Below are positions 17,982-25,643 of a DNA stretch of 37,964 nt, piece after piece (positions within the stretch are counted from its first letter, which is position 1; every line of letters begins with the position of its first letter). The notes below the pieces were generated by a model, which was given only the letters and a program-made list of their open reading frames with translations, did not search any database and had not been told where the DNA came from. The translations under genes and the position numbers were made by a program. The DNA comes from [Clostridium] polysaccharolyticum (GTDB lineage: Bacteria > Bacillota > Clostridia > Lachnospirales > Lachnospiraceae), in NCBI RefSeq assembly GCF_900111595.1, contig NZ_FOHN01000028.1, positions 1 to 37,964 on the forward strand, in the 5' to 3' direction.

Positions 17982-18010
17982 TTGACAAGAGAGAAAAAGA
18001 CAGCTACTAT
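17982..18010 (+). promoter_or_regulatory. Promoter of argC
   Basis: A perfect TTGACA (17982-17987), a 17-nt spacer and TACTAT (18005-18010) begin immediately after the trpD terminator. Confidence 0.65.
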
Positions 18011-18063
18011 AGTAATATAATAATGAATAATTATGCAAAACAATACGCTATGGAGATGAAACT

Positions 18064-19011
18064 ATGAAGAAGAAAGTATTTATTGACGGAAGTTCAGGTA
18101 CTACAGGACTTCGTATTTTTGAGAGATTTCGTGTACGAGATGACGTTGAACTAATAGAAATTGATGAGGCAGTCAGGAAAGACCCGCAAGTGAAGAAAAA
18201 ACTTATGAATGAAGCAGATATTGTATTCTTATGTCTGCCTGATGATGCAGCAAGAGAATCTGTTGCATTAATAGACAATGAAAATGTGATTGTGCTAGAT
18301 ACTTCTACAGCCCATAGAACCAGTCCAGACTGGACATACGGTATTCCTGAATTAAATGCAGGACAGAGAGAGAAAATCAGAAATGCCAAGAGAATTGCAG
18401 TACCAGGCTGTTATGCAACAGGATTCATTTCCATGTGCAATCCTCTTGTAGCGGGCGGTATTATGCCAGCAGATTACCCAGTAGTTACATATGCAGTTTC
18501 CGGTTACTCAGGTGCAGGTAAAAAAGCCATTGCACAATATGAGGCGGCAGAACGGGAAACAGAATTAGATGCACCTAGAGTCTATGCTTTGACTCAGCAG
18601 CATAAACATTTAAATGAAATGCAGAAAATTACAGGATTAGAGAATAAACCGATTTTTACACCTATGGTTTGTGATTATTATAGTGGAATGGTAGTTTGCC
18701 TGCCTTTATATAGCAAAATGCTAAGTGGAAACCAGACACCAGAAAGCATTCATACATATTTGTCAGATTACTATAAAGACCAGCAGTTTATTCGTGTCAT
18801 GCCATTTGGAAAAGAAGCAGACACCAATGGTTTTTTAAGTGGTAATTCCCGCAGCGGATGGGATGGTCTTGACATTTATGTAACAGGTAATGAAGATAGA
18901 ATCCAGATTACCGCTTGTTTTGATAATCTGGGCAAAGGGGCTTCTGGTGCAGCCATTCAGTGTATGAATATTGTGCTAGGCTGTGAGGAAGCGAAAGGAC
19001 TGAATTTATAA
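18064..19011 (+). CDS. argC: N-acetyl-gamma-glutamyl-phosphate reductase (short, type 2)
   Basis: NADPH-dependent enzyme reducing N-acetylglutamyl phosphate to the semialdehyde in arginine synthesis. The 315-aa length and the sequence (FIDGSSGTTGLRI nucleotide-binding start, LPDDAARES, STAHRTSPDWTYGIPEL, catalytic Cys116 in VPGCYATGF, and SGYSGAGKKAI) fit the shorter ArgC type. GGAG lies upstream of the ATG. proA follows 32 nt after the stop, so both are one operon; argJ, argB and argD are absent here. argH is on the opposite strand about 15 kb away. Confidence 0.95.
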   Translation: MKKKVFIDGSSGTTGLRIFERFRVRDDVELIEIDEAVRKDPQVKKKLMNEADIVFLCLPDDAARESVALIDNENVIVLDTSTAHRTSPDWTYGIPELNAGQREKIRNAKRIAVPGCYATGFISMCNPLVAGGIMPADYPVVTYAVSGYSGAGKKAIAQYEAAERETELDAPRVYALTQQHKHLNEMQKITGLENKPIFTPMVCDYYSGMVVCLPLYSKMLSGNQTPESIHTYLSDYYKDQQFIRVMPFGKEADTNGFLSGNSRSGWDGLDIYVTGNEDRIQITACFDNLGKGASGAAIQCMNIVLGCEEAKGLNL

Positions 19012-19043
19012 AAATTGTATTTTGTAAAAGGAGGCAGTAATCT

Positions 19044-20324
19044 TTGAATATTCGAGAAGCATTAGTAGAAATGAAGGCGCAGAGTCCAGTTCTTGGAGCA
19101 ACGCCAGTTGAAAAAAGAAATAAAGCATTATCCTGTATTATAGAAGAATTAAAGGCAGACAGTGCCGAGATATTTAAGGCAAATAAAAAGGATCTGGAAG
19201 AGGCTCATAAAGCAAATCTTGCAGATTCCATTATTCAGAGATTAAAATTTAATGAGAAAAAATTAGAAGGACTTGTGGCAGGATTAGCGGATCTTATCCA
19301 GTTGCCGGATCCATTATTTAAAACTACATTGGCAAGGCAGCTTGACGAAGGTCTTAATATGTACAGAAAAACCTGTCCTATCGGAGTGATCGGAATTATT
19401 TTCGAGGCACGTCCAGATGCTTTGGTTCAGATTTCCTCCCTTTGTATTAAGAGTGGTAACTGTGCCGTGTTAAAAGGCGGAAGCGAGACTTTTAATACAA
19501 ACCGTGTATTGTTCCAGTCCATTCAGAAAGCGCTTGTAAAGGCTGGAATTTCGGAACATGTGTTATTTCAGGCAGAGGAAAGAACGGAAATCTCTGAACT
19601 TCTAAAATACGATGAATATGTAGATCTGATTATTCCTCGTGGCTCTAATGCATTTGTCCGTTATATTATGGATAATACTAAGATTCCTGTATTGGGCCAT
19701 GCAGATGGAAAATGTCATATTTATGTAGACACATCAGCTGATTTTGAAAAAGCCTTAAAAATAATCGTAGATTCCAAGACACAATATGTATCGGTATGTA
19801 ATGCGGTGGAAGCTTTATTAGTAAATCGCACTATTGCCAAAGAATTTTTACCTTTACTTGCTAAGGTACTTGCAGACAATCATGTTACTGTGAAAGGAAA
19901 TAAGGAAGTGTCTGATTACATCAATTGTGATGTGGTAGAAGATGCGGAATTAGTAAAAGAATATCTGGACTACATCGTGTCTGTCCGCATTGTAGAAGAT
20001 GAGGCAGAAGCCATTCAGTATATTAATAAAAATGGTTCTCATCATACAGACTGTATCATTGCAGAAGATAAGGAAGCAGTTGCACAGTTTATGAGACTTG
20101 TTGACTCGGCAGGAGTTTACAACAACTGTTCAACAAGATTTGCAGATGGTTACCGTTATGGATTTGGTGCTGAAGTTGGTGTCAGTACAGTAAAGATTCA
20201 CGCAAGAGGTCCTGTTGGATTAGAGGGTATGGTTACTTATAAGTATGAAATATATGGAGATGGCCATATTGTGGATGATTATGCGAGCGGCAAGAAGGAA
20301 TTTCATTTTAAGGAACTGGATTAA
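19044..20324 (+). CDS. proA: Glutamate-5-semialdehyde dehydrogenase (gamma-glutamyl phosphate reductase)
   Basis: Second enzyme of proline synthesis, reducing gamma-glutamyl phosphate to the semialdehyde. The 426-aa product has the ProA fold: CPIGVIGIIFEARPDALVQI, LKGGSETFNTNRVL, the NAD(P) region, catalytic Cys252 in YVSVCNAVEALLV, and RFADGYRYGFGAEVGVST with GPVGLEGMVTYKY. The start is TTG at 19044, placed 9 nt after a strong AGGAGG (19029-19034). It is co-transcribed with argC. proB is not in the window, so its gamma-glutamyl kinase partner must be elsewhere. Confidence 0.96.
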   Translation: MNIREALVEMKAQSPVLGATPVEKRNKALSCIIEELKADSAEIFKANKKDLEEAHKANLADSIIQRLKFNEKKLEGLVAGLADLIQLPDPLFKTTLARQLDEGLNMYRKTCPIGVIGIIFEARPDALVQISSLCIKSGNCAVLKGGSETFNTNRVLFQSIQKALVKAGISEHVLFQAEERTEISELLKYDEYVDLIIPRGSNAFVRYIMDNTKIPVLGHADGKCHIYVDTSADFEKALKIIVDSKTQYVSVCNAVEALLVNRTIAKEFLPLLAKVLADNHVTVKGNKEVSDYINCDVVEDAELVKEYLDYIVSVRIVEDEAEAIQYINKNGSHHTDCIIAEDKEAVAQFMRLVDSAGVYNNCSTRFADGYRYGFGAEVGVSTVKIHARGPVGLEGMVTYKYEIYGDGHIVDDYASGKKEFHFKELD

Positions 20325-20337
20325 CCTCTACGTTAGG

Positions 20338-20416
20338 AAACAAGGGCAAATGTCAGGTTATTTAAATGGCATGAAATGATAATGCTGAAAATAAACTGAA
20401 ATAGCCCTTTGTTTTT
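20338..20416 (+). terminator. Possible terminator of argC-proA
   Basis: AAACAAGGGC (20338-20347) can pair with GCCCTTTGTTT (20404-20414) with one bulged A, followed by more T. The intervening loop is long (about 56 nt), so efficiency is uncertain. Confidence 0.5.
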
Positions 20417-20479
20417 ATGCTTGCAAATGTTTATAGAAGGTGAATTGCATCTATGAATGCGGGGAAGGACGATAAAATA

Positions 20480-20849
20480 CTAGTTAATAATGTCTTTCAT
20501 TATGTTCTTTACAGTATTTTGTTTTATCAAAGAAGTTGTTATTATATTATTTTTAGACATAAGGATATTAATGTATGCTCCTGATTCTAAAATACTTTTT
20601 TCCTGATAAGTAATTTCAATATTATCAAAGGTAACTTCATTATTTTCATTAATATACACTATCTTTGGATCTTTTAATGTGGTTATTTTTAAATTATCTG
20701 GTACTTTAGTAAGTGCGATATTCTTACCAAAGTAAGTACATACTTCTTTATAAGACCATTCCGTTTCTTTATCATCTGGTAATTTTTGGCCTATCATTCA
20801 TTTTGATATTCACAAGTTCTTCATTACAATAATTTTTGAAATTTTTCAT
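20480..20849 (-). pseudogene. Anti-sigma / DUF4367-like gene remnant, frameshifted and internally deleted
   Basis: From an ATG at 20849 the minus strand reads MKNFKNYCNEELVNIKMN and soon stops. The downstream frame (20797 to 20480) then reads 105 residues with YFGKNIALTKVPDNLKI and ITYQEKSILESGAYINILMS, similar to the C-terminal end of extracytoplasmic DUF4367-type domains in anti-sigma or lipoprotein genes. The membrane helix and most of the middle are missing, so an internal deletion with a frameshift best explains it. It overlaps the sigma remnant by 26 nt, as intact sigma/anti-sigma pairs do. The DUF assignment is tentative. Confidence 0.6.
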
Positions 20850-21040
20850 ATACATTTCTCTCCTTCATTTCTTTTTTTAATAATTCTCGAGCTTTTACAA
20901 GTCTGCTTCCCGCCGTTGATTGACCTATATGTAGTATTTTGCTTATCTCTCGGATTTTAAGTTCTTCATATGTTTCTTTATTAAAATCATTAGTTAAAAT
21001 AACTCTTGTTTTCCAAGGTGATTTTAACTAATTTTTGCAT
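20824..21040 (-). pseudogene. ECF sigma factor remnant (region 4)
   Basis: The minus strand between about 21027 and 20824 reads open with ETYEELKIREISKILHIGQ and STAGSRLVKARELLKKEM, the sigma region 4 helix-turn-helix that binds the -35 element. Its upstream frame closes at a TAG (21030-21028), and a short N-terminal-like MQKLVKITLENKSYFN starts at 21040 in another frame. Region 2 is absent, so the gene is a deleted remnant. It overlaps the anti-sigma remnant downstream. Confidence 0.7.
20990..21031. repeat. Inverted repeat inside the sigma remnant
   Basis: TTAGTTAAAAT (20990-21000) and ATTTTAACTAA (21021-21031) are perfect 11-bp inverted copies with a 20-nt loop, followed by TTTTT on the plus side. 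It may be a chance hairpin or a trace of the rearrangement that destroyed the sigma gene. Confidence 0.5.
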
Positions 21041-21265
21041 TCATTAATATTTGCTGTCAAAACTATTATACTTCAAAATTATTTTTTGGGTAAATCTTAT
21101 GTACGGCAAAAAAAGAAAAATAAAGCGGATAATCCAATAATTGGGGTTGTACTTTGTTCTGCATGGAAATGAACAGTTTTTGGCTTCAAAATAAAAATTA
21201 TATCTTTCAACGGATGAGGTAAGATAAGAGTATAGATGATTGTTTAGGTATTAGCTATTTTTTGC
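21041..21265. other. AT-rich intergenic DNA without a gene
   Basis: No ORF with a ribosome binding site, no RNA gene and no strong hairpin was seen in this 225-nt stretch between the sigma remnant and the leuS promoter. Confidence 0.5.
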
Positions 21266-21294
21266 TTGACAGATTCCCTGTAAAAGGTTACTGT
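21266..21294 (+). promoter_or_regulatory. Promoter of the leuS leader
   Basis: A perfect TTGACA (21266-21271) with a 17-nt spacer leads to a weak -10, TACTGT (21289-21294), just upstream of the T-box stem I. Confidence 0.55.
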
Positions 21295-21299
21295 ATTAT

Positions 21300-21560
21300 T
21301 CAGAGAATTTTATAATGAACCTGTTATGATTAGAAGTAGTAGAAGCTGTCCTCAGTCACAGAGAGTTATCGTCTGGTGGAAGATAACCTGAGAAGCTTTG
21401 AACTCGTCTATGAACACTAAAGCTGAACTTAAGTAAGCTTTGGCGGGAATTCCCGTTATAGAATATTAAGTGCAGGACAAGTCCTGAATGAGAGTGGTAC
21501 CGCGTGAGGTTTTGCCTTTCGTCTCTTGAGAATACATATTAAGAGACGGAAGGTTTTTTA
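21300..21560 (+). promoter_or_regulatory. Leucine-type T-box riboswitch
   Basis: Stem I has AGAGAGTTATC with the apical TGGTG (about 21360-21388). The specifier is GAACTC, with CTC (Leu) at 21403-21405 in the usual position, and a T-box AGAGTGGTACCGCG lies at 21490-21503. UGGU pairs with the ACCA end of tRNA-Leu, consistent with an A discriminator. The terminator stem CCTTTCGTCTCTT (21514-21526) with AAGAGACGGAAGG (21541-21553) is followed by a T-run. It controls leuS by uncharged tRNA-Leu. Confidence 0.92.
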
Positions 21561-21776
21561 TTTGATAGGAAAGTCCTCTGCAAGTCTTTCCCTATCAAAT
21601 AAAAAGTGCCCTTAAAAAGAAGGGCACAGGATGCACACAGGCAGGCAAGGAAGTTAGTCGCTAAAAAACAGCGACACCTGCCTGGCGCAGCAAAGTCTGA
21701 GTCCCATCAAGACAACTTTAGCTGCGAGGACCTGAGGAATGCAGACTTTGTTCTGTTAATTAATAATAAAAGAAGG
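21561..21776 (+). other. Hairpin-rich segment between the T-box terminator and leuS
   Basis: This stretch holds several strong stems: TTTGATAGG with CCTATCAAA (from 21561), GTGCCCTT with AAGGGCAC (about 21606-21628), CAGGCAGG enclosing GTCGCT/AGCGAC and closing with CCTGCCTG, and CAAAGTCTG with CAGACTTTG flanking GTCC/GGAC. The frame of leuS is open here from 21606, but the implied Lys/Arg-rich peptide is not part of LeuRS. The composition differs from the AT-rich neighbours, so this could be a mobile repeat or a structured RNA. Confidence 0.5.
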
Positions 21777-21788
21777 ATGGAGAAAACA

Positions 21789-24224
21789 ATGAATCACAAT
21801 ATGGAAAAGAAATACAATCCAAAAGTCATTGAAAAGAAATGGCAGGAATACTGGGCTGAACATGAAACATTCAAAACAGATGTATGGGATTTCAGTAAGC
21901 CAAAATACTATGTACTGGATATGTTCCCTTACCCATCAGGTGTAGGGTTGCATGCAGGACATCCAGAAGGATATACTGCAACCGATATCGTTTCCCGTAT
22001 GAAACGTATGCAAGGATACAACGTGCTTCATCCAATGGGCTATGATTCCTTTGGTTTACCAGCAGAACAGTATGCTGTCAACACAGGAAATCACCCAAAT
22101 GGCTTTACACAGGAAAACATCAAAACATTTTCCAAACAGCTTATGGAACTTGGCTTTGACTATGACTGGACCAAAATGATCGCTACAAGTGATCCAAGTT
22201 TTTATAAATGGACACAGTGGATTTTCAAACAGCTCTATTTAGATGGATATGCAAAATATGTAGACATGCCAGTAAACTGGTGTGAAGAACTTGGAACCGT
22301 TCTTTCCAATGATGAAGTGATTGATGGAAAATCTGAACGTGGTGGTTTCCCAGTAGTTCGCAAGAATATGAAACAATGGGTTATCAACCAGCCAGCATTT
22401 GCAGAAAAATTACTAGAAGGGTTAGAGGAAATTGACTGGCCAGAATCTACTAAGGAAATGCAAAGACACTGGATTGGAAAATCCGAAGGTGTAGAAGTAG
22501 AGTTTGATATCGTTGGGGGTGGAAAATTCTCCATCTTCACAACATGTATCGAAACCATTTATGGGATTACGTTTATGGTACTTGCTCCAGAAGGAGATTT
22601 AGTAAAAGAATTAATGCCAAGAATTGAAAATAAAGAAGAAGTACAGGCCTATATTGAGGAAACCTTAAAGAAAAATGATATGGACCGTACTCAGCTTAAT
22701 AAAACAAAATCTGGATGCTGCTTAAAAGGGGTGTATGCAATTAACCCTGTAAATGGAAAAGAGGTACCTTTATTTATTGGGGATTTCGTATTAGCTAGTT
22801 ATGGAACTGGTGCTGTAATGGCAGTTCCTACACATGATCAGAGAGACTTTGAATACGCACAGGTTCACAACATTCCTATGATTCAGGTAATTGAAGGGGC
22901 AGATGTTACAGAAAAAGCGTTTGAAAAAGGCGACTACCTTGGAAAAGGCTGCAAGTTAATGAATTCGGAAGAATTTACAGGCATGACAGTAGAAGAAGCA
23001 AAACCTGCTATTACCGATAAACTAGTGAAAATGGGAGTTGCTAAGAAAACAGTCAACTATCATTTCCGTGAATGGATTTTCGCCAGACAAAGATACTGGG
23101 GAGAACCAGTTCCCGTTGTATATATGGAAAATGACGAAATCCATGTGCTTGATGACGAAGAATTACCATTAATTTTACCAGATCTGGAAGATTACAAAGG
23201 CAAAAATGGTCAGGCACCACTTGAAAATGCTACCCAGTGGAAACAATATGACAACAATGGAATCAAAGGAAAACGTGAGACCTCTACCATGCCAGGCAGT
23301 GCAGGTTCAAGCTGGTATTACATGCGTTATATCGATCCAGACAATGATAAAGAATTTGCGAATCAGGAATTGTTAAAACACTGGTTACCAGTTGACTTAT
23401 ATATCGGAGGGCCGGAACATGCAGTAGGCCACCTTATGTATTCCAGAATCTGGAACCGTTATTTATATGATAAAGGCTTATCACCAGTAAAAGAGCCATT
23501 TAAGAAATTAGTCCATCAGGGCATGATTCTTGGTTCTAACGGAATCAAGATGGGAAAACGTTTCCCTGAATTCGTTGTAAATCCAAGTGATATTGTAAGG
23601 GATTTCGGTGCAGATACGCTTAGGCTTTATGAAATGTTCATGGGACCTTTAGAGGTGTCAAAACCTTGGAGCCAGCAAGGGGTAGAAGGTGCTAGAAAGT
23701 TCTTAAACCGTGTATGGACATTCTTTACGAATGATGAAAATATCGTAGAAGATAAGGATGATACGTTAACAAAAGTATATCATCAGACGGTAAAGAAAGT
23801 TACAAGCGACTTTGAACAATTAGGATTTAACACTGCAATCAGCCAGCTGATGATTTTTGTCAATGCATGTTATAAAGCAGGCAAGTGTCCAAAAGAGTAT
23901 GCAGAAGGATTTGTAAAAATGATTTCCTGTATTACACCGCACATAGGAGAAGAAATGTGGAGTATTCTTGGACATGATGATACAATCGCATTTGAGCCAT
24001 GGCCAGTATTTGATGAAGAAGCAATCAAAGAAGATACCGTTGAAATCGGTGTTCAGGTAAATGGAAAAGTCAAAGGCAAAGTAGAAATTGCTGTGGATGA
24101 AGAAAGCGGTTCTGCAATTGCTAAGGCCAAGGAAGTGCCAGGAGTTAAGAATGCAATTGATGGCAAGAATATTGTAAAAGAGATTTATGTAAAAGGTAAG
24201 ATTATTAATATTGTTGTGAAATAA
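21789..24224 (+). CDS. leuS: Leucyl-tRNA synthetase
   Basis: Cytosolic class I synthetase charging tRNA-Leu. The 811-aa product has the HIGH-type LHAGHPEGYTATD, the CP1 editing insert with YGTGAVMAVPTHDQRDFEYA (universal Asp present), WIFARQRYWGEP, STMPGSAGSSWYYMRY, the KMSKS-position motif LGSNGIKMGKRFPEFVVNP, ADTLRLYEMFMGPLE and a C-terminal anticodon domain. The threonine-rich editing loop reads TTCIETIYG rather than TTRPDT, and KMSKS reads KMGKR; both are probably clade features. The ATG at 21789 follows GGATGGAG; the upstream in-frame extension is rejected. The gene is regulated by the Leu T-box. Confidence 0.97.
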   Translation: MNHNMEKKYNPKVIEKKWQEYWAEHETFKTDVWDFSKPKYYVLDMFPYPSGVGLHAGHPEGYTATDIVSRMKRMQGYNVLHPMGYDSFGLPAEQYAVNTGNHPNGFTQENIKTFSKQLMELGFDYDWTKMIATSDPSFYKWTQWIFKQLYLDGYAKYVDMPVNWCEELGTVLSNDEVIDGKSERGGFPVVRKNMKQWVINQPAFAEKLLEGLEEIDWPESTKEMQRHWIGKSEGVEVEFDIVGGGKFSIFTTCIETIYGITFMVLAPEGDLVKELMPRIENKEEVQAYIEETLKKNDMDRTQLNKTKSGCCLKGVYAINPVNGKEVPLFIGDFVLASYGTGAVMAVPTHDQRDFEYAQVHNIPMIQVIEGADVTEKAFEKGDYLGKGCKLMNSEEFTGMTVEEAKPAITDKLVKMGVAKKTVNYHFREWIFARQRYWGEPVPVVYMENDEIHVLDDEELPLILPDLEDYKGKNGQAPLENATQWKQYDNNGIKGKRETSTMPGSAGSSWYYMRYIDPDNDKEFANQELLKHWLPVDLYIGGPEHAVGHLMYSRIWNRYLYDKGLSPVKEPFKKLVHQGMILGSNGIKMGKRFPEFVVNPSDIVRDFGADTLRLYEMFMGPLEVSKPWSQQGVEGARKFLNRVWTFFTNDENIVEDKDDTLTKVYHQTVKKVTSDFEQLGFNTAISQLMIFVNACYKAGKCPKEYAEGFVKMISCITPHIGEEMWSILGHDDTIAFEPWPVFDEEAIKEDTVEIGVQVNGKVKGKVEIAVDEESGSAIAKAKEVPGVKNAIDGKNIVKEIYVKGKIINIVVK

Positions 24225-24242
24225 ATAATAGCGTTTGCGGAT

Positions 24243-24291
24243 AAAACTGCCAGTCTGGAATGTATAGACGTTCTAATCTGGCAGTTTTTAT
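24243..24291 (+). terminator. Rho-independent terminator of leuS
   Basis: AAAACTGCCAG (24243-24253) pairs with CTGGCAGTTTT (24278-24288) and is followed by T. The loop can form a short inner stem. Confidence 0.8.
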
Positions 24292-24375
24292 TGCTTTGGT
24301 TTTGCAGAGATTAGACAAAATATATATAATATGTTAAACTGGTTCAGTGAAAATACTATTAGGGAGAATGAAAAA

Positions 24376-25416
24376 ATGGAGCGTTTAAAGAACACAAATT
24401 TAATGAAAAAAATGTATACTGGGCTATTACTAGCTGTGATGGTGCTGCAGGTCAGTCTTGGTGGAGTACCTGTCATCAGCACAACAACACTACAGGCTGA
24501 AACAACAGTATATATTACACGTACAGGAAGCAAATATCATACCCACAAGTGCGGAAATGGTACCTATTTTCCTGCATCTTTATCAGAAGCAAAATCTTAC
24601 GGATTAACGCCGTGCAAAAAGTGTTTTCCAAATGGAGGGCCAAGCAGCAGTTCATCTGGTAAATCAAAGCCTGCGTCAACAGGAGCAGCATCACATCGGG
24701 TGGTGAAAGAACACATAGTAATCAATAAAACGCAAAAGACTTTGCTGACAGGGGAACATTTTCAATTAAAAGCAAGTGGAACTTCAAAGTCAGTGGCTTG
24801 GTCCAGCAATAATAGAAATGTTGCAAAAGTAACTTCTAAGGGAAAAGTCATTGCAGCAGGGAAAGGGAGAACCACAATAACTGCAAAAGCAGGTGGAACC
24901 CAAAAGACTTGTAAGATAATAGTGGAATCGCCTGTCTTAAGTGAAAAAAGTGTTGTATTAGAGCCTAACCAGTCACAGACAATTAAATTACAGGGATGTT
25001 CGTTTCCTGTCAGGTGGAAGTCATCCGATAATTCTGTCGTTTGTGTGAAAAATGGAAAATTGACTGCAAAATCCGTTGGAACTGCAAGAGTTACGGCCAT
25101 AGTACATAATAAGGAATATATCTGCAAAGTCAGTGTGAGAAAACCACAAATAAAATGGATTGAATTGGAAGCAGAGGAAATAGAACTTAGTTTGGATGAA
25201 AGCTGTTCGCTGAGCTTTGTAACAGAACCATATAATGCGGGAGACTATTATGATATAAAATGCGTCACTAGTAATGCAAATGTGGTAACAGCACAAGCTG
25301 ATGGACATAATGCAATTTATATTGAGGCTCAGGGAAAAGAAGGAAGCGCCACTGTCCAGGTAATAATGGGAAATAAGAGGACAAAATGCAAAGTATATAC
25401 GAAGAAAGAGAATTAG
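24376..25416 (+). CDS. Secreted protein with a Cys/His microdomain and Ig-like (Big_2) repeats
   Basis: The 346-aa product starts with a basic region and hydrophobic core (about 11-35) and a probable cleavage site near LQA-ET, so it is exported. A short domain follows (about 42-80): TRTGSKYHTHKCGNG, then LTPCKKCFPNGG, with one His pair and three conserved Cys, a pattern of a small zinc- or disulfide-stabilised unit. A Ser/Gly linker leads to two bacterial Ig-like group 2 domains (VAWSSNNRNVAKVTSKGKV and WKSSDNSVVCVKNGKLTAK) and a third, more diverged beta-rich domain. No sortase or anchor signal is seen. Start ATG 24376 follows AGGGAG. The role is unknown, probably surface or adhesion. Confidence 0.85.
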   Translation: MERLKNTNLMKKMYTGLLLAVMVLQVSLGGVPVISTTTLQAETTVYITRTGSKYHTHKCGNGTYFPASLSEAKSYGLTPCKKCFPNGGPSSSSSGKSKPASTGAASHRVVKEHIVINKTQKTLLTGEHFQLKASGTSKSVAWSSNNRNVAKVTSKGKVIAAGKGRTTITAKAGGTQKTCKIIVESPVLSEKSVVLEPNQSQTIKLQGCSFPVRWKSSDNSVVCVKNGKLTAKSVGTARVTAIVHNKEYICKVSVRKPQIKWIELEAEEIELSLDESCSLSFVTEPYNAGDYYDIKCVTSNANVVTAQADGHNAIYIEAQGKEGSATVQVIMGNKRTKCKVYTKKEN

Positions 25417-25426
25417 ACAGTTAGCC

Positions 25427-25481
25427 TTTTATCTGGAAGCAGATAAAAGAAAAGTCAGATGATGCATCTGGCTGTTTATCT
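25427..25481 (+). promoter_or_regulatory. Mutually exclusive hairpins ahead of the Wadjet operon
   Basis: AGATAAA (25441-25447) can pair upstream with TTTTATCT (25427-25434) or downstream with TTTATCT (25475-25481). The downstream option also encloses AGTCAGAT/ATCTGGCT (25453-25473). Only one can form at a time. This may be an attenuator-like element or simply a poor terminator of the Ig-like gene. Confidence 0.35.
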
Positions 25482-25493
25482 TAGATAAAAAAT

Positions 25494-25530
25494 AATCCAG
25501 TCCTGTTCAGCTCAACAGGTCTGGATTTTG
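25494..25530 (+). terminator. Probable terminator upstream of the Wadjet operon
   Basis: AATCCAGTCCTGTT (25494-25507) pairs with AACAGGTCTGGATT (25514-25527) with one internal mismatch and a 6-nt loop, followed by TTG. No convincing sigma-A promoter was found between here and jetD. Confidence 0.7.
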
Positions 25531-25643
25531 TCCATTCTGGACAGAATAAAATCTGAGGCTGCCATTAGTGGATGACGGAACCTTTTTGGCATAGAAAAGA
25601 TTTTGTTACAACGGTAGTGATCTGACATAAAGGAGGAAATATT

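Noticed and set aside
21606-21788. N-terminal extension of leuS by 61 codons
   Set aside because: The frame is open, but the peptide is not LeuRS-like, it lies in the hairpin segment, and a ribosome binding site fits the ATG at 21789.
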